59,118 nt of DNA from Iodidimonas nitroreducens (GTDB lineage: Bacteria > Pseudomonadota > Alphaproteobacteria > Sphingomonadales > Rhodothalassiaceae). The translations under genes and the position numbers were made by a program. Location of the stretch: positions 1-59,118 of the forward strand of contig BAYV01000028.1 of NCBI GenBank assembly GCA_000710935.1, written 5' to 3'. How positions within the stretch are numbered: the stretch's first letter is position 1; each line of letters opens with the position of its first letter. The notes beneath the pieces were generated by a model. It had not been told where the DNA came from. It searched no databases and worked only from the letters and a program-made list of their open reading frames with translations. This document shows, piece by piece, positions 55,534 through 59,118 of the stretch.

Positions 55534-56115
55534 ATGATGAACAATAAAAAACACCCGCCCCTCCCAGAAAACAGCCCGGCACAAAAGCCGGGCGTGGCTG
55601 CGCATCCGGTGCCCCGGAAAGATGGCTTTCCCCAAGTGTCGGAAAAAACCAATCTGCCCGATCACATGCCCTATCAGCTTGTGCATGTCTCGGCCTTGCT
55701 CTCATTAGGGGTCAGCCGATTGTTTTTATCGCGCTTTGATCTGGGGATCAGGGAATGGCGGGTGATTGCCATTCTGGGCCATTATGGGCCATCGAGCGCA
55801 TCCGATCTTGTGGGCCGCGCCGCTTTTGACAAGGCAACCGTCAGCCGGGCCATCAAGCAACTGGAGCGCAATGGCATGGTGGGCCGCTGCGCGCATCCCA
55901 CAGATGCCCGGCGGCAGCTTATTTATCTCACCGAAAAAGGCGTTGAACTGCATGATCGGGTGGCCCCGGTCTCGATCATGCGCAAGCGGATCGTTGAATC
56001 CGCCTTATCGGAAAAAGAACGCGAAAGCCTTCGGATCATCCTGGAAAAACTGCGCGGCCAGCTTGAATGGCTCAATCAGGAAGAGGCATTGGACAATCGC
56101 GAGACGGACGACTGA
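55534..56115 (+). CDS. MarR family transcriptional regulator
   Basis: A 193-residue winged-helix regulator. An extended proline-rich N-terminus (about 45 residues) precedes the MarR core, with helix LGIREWRVIAILGHYGPSSA, the recognition helix DKATVSRAIKQLERNG, and the wing DARRQLIYLTEKG. It is divergent from the TonB operon and converges on the MaiA operon, so it is placed to control either or both. Ligand unknown; family members often sense aromatic acids. Start codon uncertain (55534 or 55537). Confidence 0.9.
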   Translation: MMNNKKHPPLPENSPAQKPGVAAHPVPRKDGFPQVSEKTNLPDHMPYQLVHVSALLSLGVSRLFLSRFDLGIREWRVIAILGHYGPSSASDLVGRAAFDKATVSRAIKQLERNGMVGRCAHPTDARRQLIYLTEKGVELHDRVAPVSIMRKRIVESALSEKERESLRIILEKLRGQLEWLNQEEALDNRETDD

Positions 56116-56133
56116 TCGACAGGCGGTCGGGAT

Positions 56134-56772
56134 TCAAAAAGCATCCGGCTGGCCTTCGGGTGCGGCGGCGGCAAAAGCGGGCAGTTTTTGCAGATGCGCA
56201 TCGATGGCCAAAAGCGTGGGGCAGCTTTCCAGATTGGCAGCAAAGCGCCGGGCATTCCACATCTGCGGCACCAGACAGATATCCGCCAAACCCGGTTCGC
56301 CCCCGAAACAATGCTTGCCATCGCTGTAATCTTTCACCATGACCTCAAGAGCCTGAAGCCCTTCAACCACCCAATGGCGATACCAGTCATCCACTGTCGC
56401 CTGATCATGGCCCAGCGGATTTTTGAGATATTTCAAAACCCGCAAATTGTTCAAAGGATGCACATCACAAGCAATCAACTGCGCCATTGCCCGCACTTTG
56501 GCCCGATCAAGGGCAGAGGATGGCAGCAAGGCGGGGGTTGGGTGCGTTTCCTCAAGATATTCGATGATCGCCAGGGATTGGGTCAGCACCCCGCCCTCAT
56601 CGGTGGTGAGAGCCGGCAGCAATCCCTGGGGATTGATCCCCAGATAATCCGCATCGCGCTGCTCGCCTTTGGGCAGATTCACATAATCCGGTTCCCATGA
56701 AAGCCCTTTAAGGCCCAAAGCGATGCGCACCCGATAAGAAGCGGAGCTGCGGAAATAGGTGGATAATTTCAT
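56134..56772 (-). CDS. maiA: Maleylacetoacetate/maleylpyruvate isomerase (zeta-class GST)
   Basis: Glutathione-dependent cis-trans isomerase of aromatic-ring degradation. The 212-residue protein has the zeta GST start LSTYFRSSASYRVRIAL, with the SSxSxxVR active-site serines, and NPQGLLPAL, LTQSLAIIEYLEETHP, and HPLNNLRVL. AAAGGATC lies before ATG 56772. Operon with an acyl-CoA synthetase subunit and a fumarylpyruvate-hydrolase-like gene suggests maleylpyruvate (gentisate route) rather than maleylacetoacetate as substrate. Confidence 0.92.
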   Translation of the reverse strand: MKLSTYFRSSASYRVRIALGLKGLSWEPDYVNLPKGEQRDADYLGINPQGLLPALTTDEGGVLTQSLAIIEYLEETHPTPALLPSSALDRAKVRAMAQLIACDVHPLNNLRVLKYLKNPLGHDQATVDDWYRHWVVEGLQALEVMVKDYSDGKHCFGGEPGLADICLVPQMWNARRFAANLESCPTLLAIDAHLQKLPAFAAAAPEGQPDAF

Positions 56773-56796
56773 CGAGATCGATCCTTTCAACTCAGC

Positions 56797-58191
56797 TCAG
56801 TGATCGCGAACGCTATAACATTGGGCTAGAATCCCCGCCGTGCGGGCCATATCCTCGCTATTGGAAAACATCGGCACGCCCGCCTGTTCCATGTTGGCAA
56901 ACCAGCGATCGCGCTGTTCCAAAGTGCCCATCATGCTGTGCATCAGGGGCAGATCACAGGCTGCGGCCTTTTCAGCAAGGCGGGCAATCACCGGATCGGC
57001 ATCCACCATGAAGGGCACCACATGGATCATCAAAATGACATCGAAAGCCGCTCTGTGCGCCATGGCGATGGCCAGAGTTTCGCCAAAGCGATCTTCCCGG
57101 GCATCGGCCAGCAGATCAAGGGGATTGCGCACCGAAGCTTCTTTGGGCAGGGCATCTTTCAAGGCCGCCGCCATGGGGGCGGGCAGATCCACAAGGTCAA
57201 GCCCCGAAAGGGTGGCTTCATCGGTGGTCAGCACCCCCGGCCCGCCGGAATTTGATAAGATCAGCGCCCGTTTGCCAAAGCCCTTGGGGAAAAAGCCCAA
57301 GCCCCGGGCCGCCAATTGCAGATCGCGCAGGGATTTCACCCGCACGATCCCCGCATCCCGGCACAGGGCATCGATGGCGGCATCAGATGATGCGCTGGCC
57401 CCGGTATGGGCCTTGGCGGCATCCAGCCCCTTTTGGGTGCGACCGGGGATGAGAGCGACAATCGGTTTGCTGCATGAAACGCTCCGCGCCGTGGCCGCCA
57501 AAGAGGCCATATCGCGCGCAGATTCAAGATAGAGCAGGATCGCCCCGGTTTCGGGATCATCCCCCAGATGGCGCAGATGATCTTCCACCCCCAGATGCAT
57601 GGAATTGCCGACTGATACCACGCGCCCCAAGGGCACCCGGCAGGCCACCGCATGGGCGATCATCTCTTCGGCCAGCGCCCCGGATTGGGAAATGAAGGCA
57701 ATCGGCCCGCCGGGAGGCAGATCGCGAAAAAAGGTGGCGGCCAGCCGGGTTTGATCGCCCAGGCTGATGATCCCGCCGCAATTGGGCCCGGCGATGATCA
57801 GATCGTGTTTTTCGGCCAAAGCATCAAGGGCGGCCTGTCTTTCGGCCCCCTCATCACCGGCTTCGGCAAAGCCGCCGGGCAGGATCAGGATGGCCTTATG
57901 CCCGGTATCGGCAGCTTCGGTCACGGCATCCAAAATGAAATCCGGGCGAATGGCGATCACCACCAGATCCACGGGGCTGGGCAGCGCCCGCAGATCGGGC
58001 AGAGCCTGCCGCCCGTACATCTCACCCCCTTTGGGATTGATGGGATAAAGCGCACCGGCAAAGCCCGCCTCCTCCATCATATGCAGGATCGCCCCGCCCG
58101 AGCTTGTGGGGCGTGCGCTTGCCCCCACGATGGCGACCGAACGCGGCGCGAAAAAAGCCGATAAATCGCGCCCGGCTTGTGCTGTGCTCAT
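56797..58191 (-). CDS. NDP-forming acyl-CoA synthetase, alpha-type subunit
   Basis: A 464-residue protein. The N-terminal CoA-binding domain has SVAIVGASARPTSSGGAI and YPINPKG, and the following ligase domains contain GPNCGGII, FISQSGALAEEM and a phosphohistidine-type AKAHTGAS. The ATP-grasp domain of the beta part is missing and no beta gene is in the window. It could form acyl-CoA with a partner encoded elsewhere. AGGGGG precedes ATG 58191. Between FAH-like and MaiA genes on one strand. Confidence 0.88.
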   Translation of the reverse strand: MSTAQAGRDLSAFFAPRSVAIVGASARPTSSGGAILHMMEEAGFAGALYPINPKGGEMYGRQALPDLRALPSPVDLVVIAIRPDFILDAVTEAADTGHKAILILPGGFAEAGDEGAERQAALDALAEKHDLIIAGPNCGGIISLGDQTRLAATFFRDLPPGGPIAFISQSGALAEEMIAHAVACRVPLGRVVSVGNSMHLGVEDHLRHLGDDPETGAILLYLESARDMASLAATARSVSCSKPIVALIPGRTQKGLDAAKAHTGASASSDAAIDALCRDAGIVRVKSLRDLQLAARGLGFFPKGFGKRALILSNSGGPGVLTTDEATLSGLDLVDLPAPMAAALKDALPKEASVRNPLDLLADAREDRFGETLAIAMAHRAAFDVILMIHVVPFMVDADPVIARLAEKAAACDLPLMHSMMGTLEQRDRWFANMEQAGVPMFSNSEDMARTAGILAQCYSVRDH

Positions 58192-58202
58192 GCGTCGCCC
58201 CC

Positions 58203-58889
58203 TCAAAGAATGCGGGTCGAAAGCTCGCCCACACCGTCAACACCGCCGGTCATCACATCGCCGCGCTCCACCGGGCCAACCCCCGCGGGGGTGCCGGTGA
58301 AGATGAGATCGCCGGGCTGCAATTTGAACAGGCCTGAGAGGATCGAGACGATTTCAGTCACCGACCAGATCAATTCCGAAAGATCGCCATCCTGCTTGAT
58401 CTGATCATTCACGGAAATCCAGATCCGGCCTTTTTCGGGATGGCCAATATCGCTGGCCCGGCGAATGGCGGTGATCGGCGCGGATTGATCAAAGCCTTTG
58501 CCGGTATCCCATGGCCGCCCTTTATCGCGGGCTTCAAGCTGCAGATCGCGACGGGTGAGATCATTACCCACGGCATAGCCAAAGATATGCTCATGCGCTT
58601 TTTCGCGCGGGATATTCTGGCCCCCTTTGCCAATCGCCACCACCAGTTCGATTTCATGATGGAGATTGGATGTTTCCGGCGGATAAGCCACCGAAGCGCC
58701 ATTCGGCACGATGGTATCATTGGGCTTTGAGAAAAAGAACGGCGGATCGCGCTCGGGGTCCTTGCCCATCTCGCGGGCATGGGCGGCATAATTGCGCCCT
58801 ACGCAATAAATCCGATGCACGGGAAAGCGCTCCAGCGTGCCGGACACTTCAACACTGGGAATGGCGGGTGGTGTGAAAACGTAAGTCAT
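58203..58889 (-). CDS. Fumarylacetoacetate hydrolase family protein (fumarylpyruvate hydrolase-like)
   Basis: A 228-residue single-domain FAH hydrolase. IYCVGRNYAAHAREMGKDPE, PFFFSKPND, HHEIELVVAIGKGG (metal-binding glutamates), GYAVGNDLTRRDLQ and FTGTPAGVGPV match the small FAH enzymes such as NagK, which cleaves fumarylpyruvate to fumarate and pyruvate. Full-size fumarylacetoacetases are almost twice as long. With MaiA it would make the last two steps of gentisate breakdown. GGAAGGGAC precedes the ATG. Confidence 0.9.
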   Translation of the reverse strand: MTYVFTPPAIPSVEVSGTLERFPVHRIYCVGRNYAAHAREMGKDPERDPPFFFSKPNDTIVPNGASVAYPPETSNLHHEIELVVAIGKGGQNIPREKAHEHIFGYAVGNDLTRRDLQLEARDKGRPWDTGKGFDQSAPITAIRRASDIGHPEKGRIWISVNDQIKQDGDLSELIWSVTEIVSILSGLFKLQPGDLIFTGTPAGVGPVERGDVMTGGVDGVGELSTRIL

Positions 58890-58910
58890 GAAGTCCCTTC
58901 CGTCTCTGTC

Positions 58911-59118
58911 TTAAAAAATGTGGAATGTGTTTGCGGCAATGGTCAGCGGCCAACGCCCCGCCTCGAACAATCTGAATTTACTCACGAAAGGATGATCCTG
59001 CCCATCCTGTTTAGCATGAGGCGCCAGGGCATATAAGGCCATCTGATAACAGCTTTGCGCCGCCGATCCCGCCGCCGCCCGGATGATCCCGGCATCGGCA
59101 TGACCGGATCGCGCCGCC
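58911..59118 (-). CDS. C-terminal part of an unidentified gene cut by the window edge
   Basis: An open frame enters from the right edge and runs 68-69 codons to a TAA at 58911-58913. It ends with HPFVSKFRLFEAGRWPLTIA and ANTFHIF; its upstream part includes AAAGSAAQSCYQMALYALAP. The codon use (GCC, GAT, CAT, CTG) resembles that of the neighbours, and its stop is 21 bases before the FAH-like gene on the same strand, so it is probably the preceding gene in that operon. I do not recognise the family with confidence. Confidence 0.65.
   Translation of the reverse strand, partial: AARSGHADAGIIRAAAGSAAQSCYQMALYALAPHAKQDGQDHPFVSKFRLFEAGRWPLTIAANTFHIF

Overview
This looks like a chromosomal segment of an alphaproteobacterium. 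The evidence is gene order: trpF-trpB-trpA-accD-folC, zapE/mdh-sucC-sucD-odhA-odhB-lpdA, ftsY-mtaB-dapF, and ffh-rpsP-rimM-trmD-rplS, together with TIGR02186/TauE pairs and a PAS_5-type domain, all favoured in that class. The genus cannot be fixed by eye. Coding is moderately GC-rich, but Asp is written mostly GAT, and the tetramer GATC is very frequent.

Layout. 1-0.66 kb: a left edge without a supportable gene, tRNA-Thr(GGU) and a small basic protein. 0.67-5.6 kb: an orphan sigma-54 response regulator, a PilZ protein, a class IV aminotransferase, an SDR-type epimerase and a TPR protein. 5.6-10.7 kb: trpF-trpB-trpA-accD-folC. 10.8-14.5 kb: a TusA-like protein lacking its catalytic cysteine, a Sel1 lipoprotein, TIGR02186 and two TauE/SafE permeases. 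14.6-25.3 kb: an orphan histidine kinase facing the 2-oxoglutarate dehydrogenase / succinyl-CoA synthetase / malate dehydrogenase operon. 25.6-27.9 kb: a KAP-family P-loop NTPase, three copies of a double-hairpin repeat and a small unknown protein, lying between mdh and zapE. 28-34.9 kb: zapE, ftsY, mtaB (frameshifted), dapF, an SLC13 permease and a thioesterase-fold protein. 35.2-41.5 kb: ffh, rpsP, rimM, trmD, rplS, asd, a Pmp3 peptide, bfd and bfr. 41.6-45.3 kb: a DinG/XPD-like helicase, a TerB-fold protein and a DUF3012 lipoprotein.

The right part (45.3-59.1 kb) is accessory and catabolic. It starts with an unusual in-frame chimera, the zinc-binding half of a medium-chain alcohol dehydrogenase joined to a PAS_5 domain, behind an FNR/FixK-type box. 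Next is a leftward operon of TonB-dependent receptor, DUF3179 protein, complete TRAP transporter (P, Q, M) and aldehyde dehydrogenase. It diverges from a MarR regulator, and the shared intergenic region holds two palindromes. A second leftward operon encodes a fumarylpyruvate-hydrolase-like enzyme, an NDP-forming acyl-CoA synthetase alpha subunit and a maleylpyruvate/maleylacetoacetate isomerase, preceded by a gene cut by the window edge. Together these suggest outer- and inner-membrane uptake of an organic acid or aromatic-derived compound and entry of its carbon into the TCA genes, but the substrate is not identifiable here.

Most worth a second look: the ADH-PAS chimera and its promoter, the TonB/TRAP/ALDH operon, the KAP/repeat insertion, the G7 frameshift in mtaB, the triplicated 15-base repeat inside rimM, the cysteine-less TusA homologue, and the duplicated iron-box-like motif at bfd and bfr.
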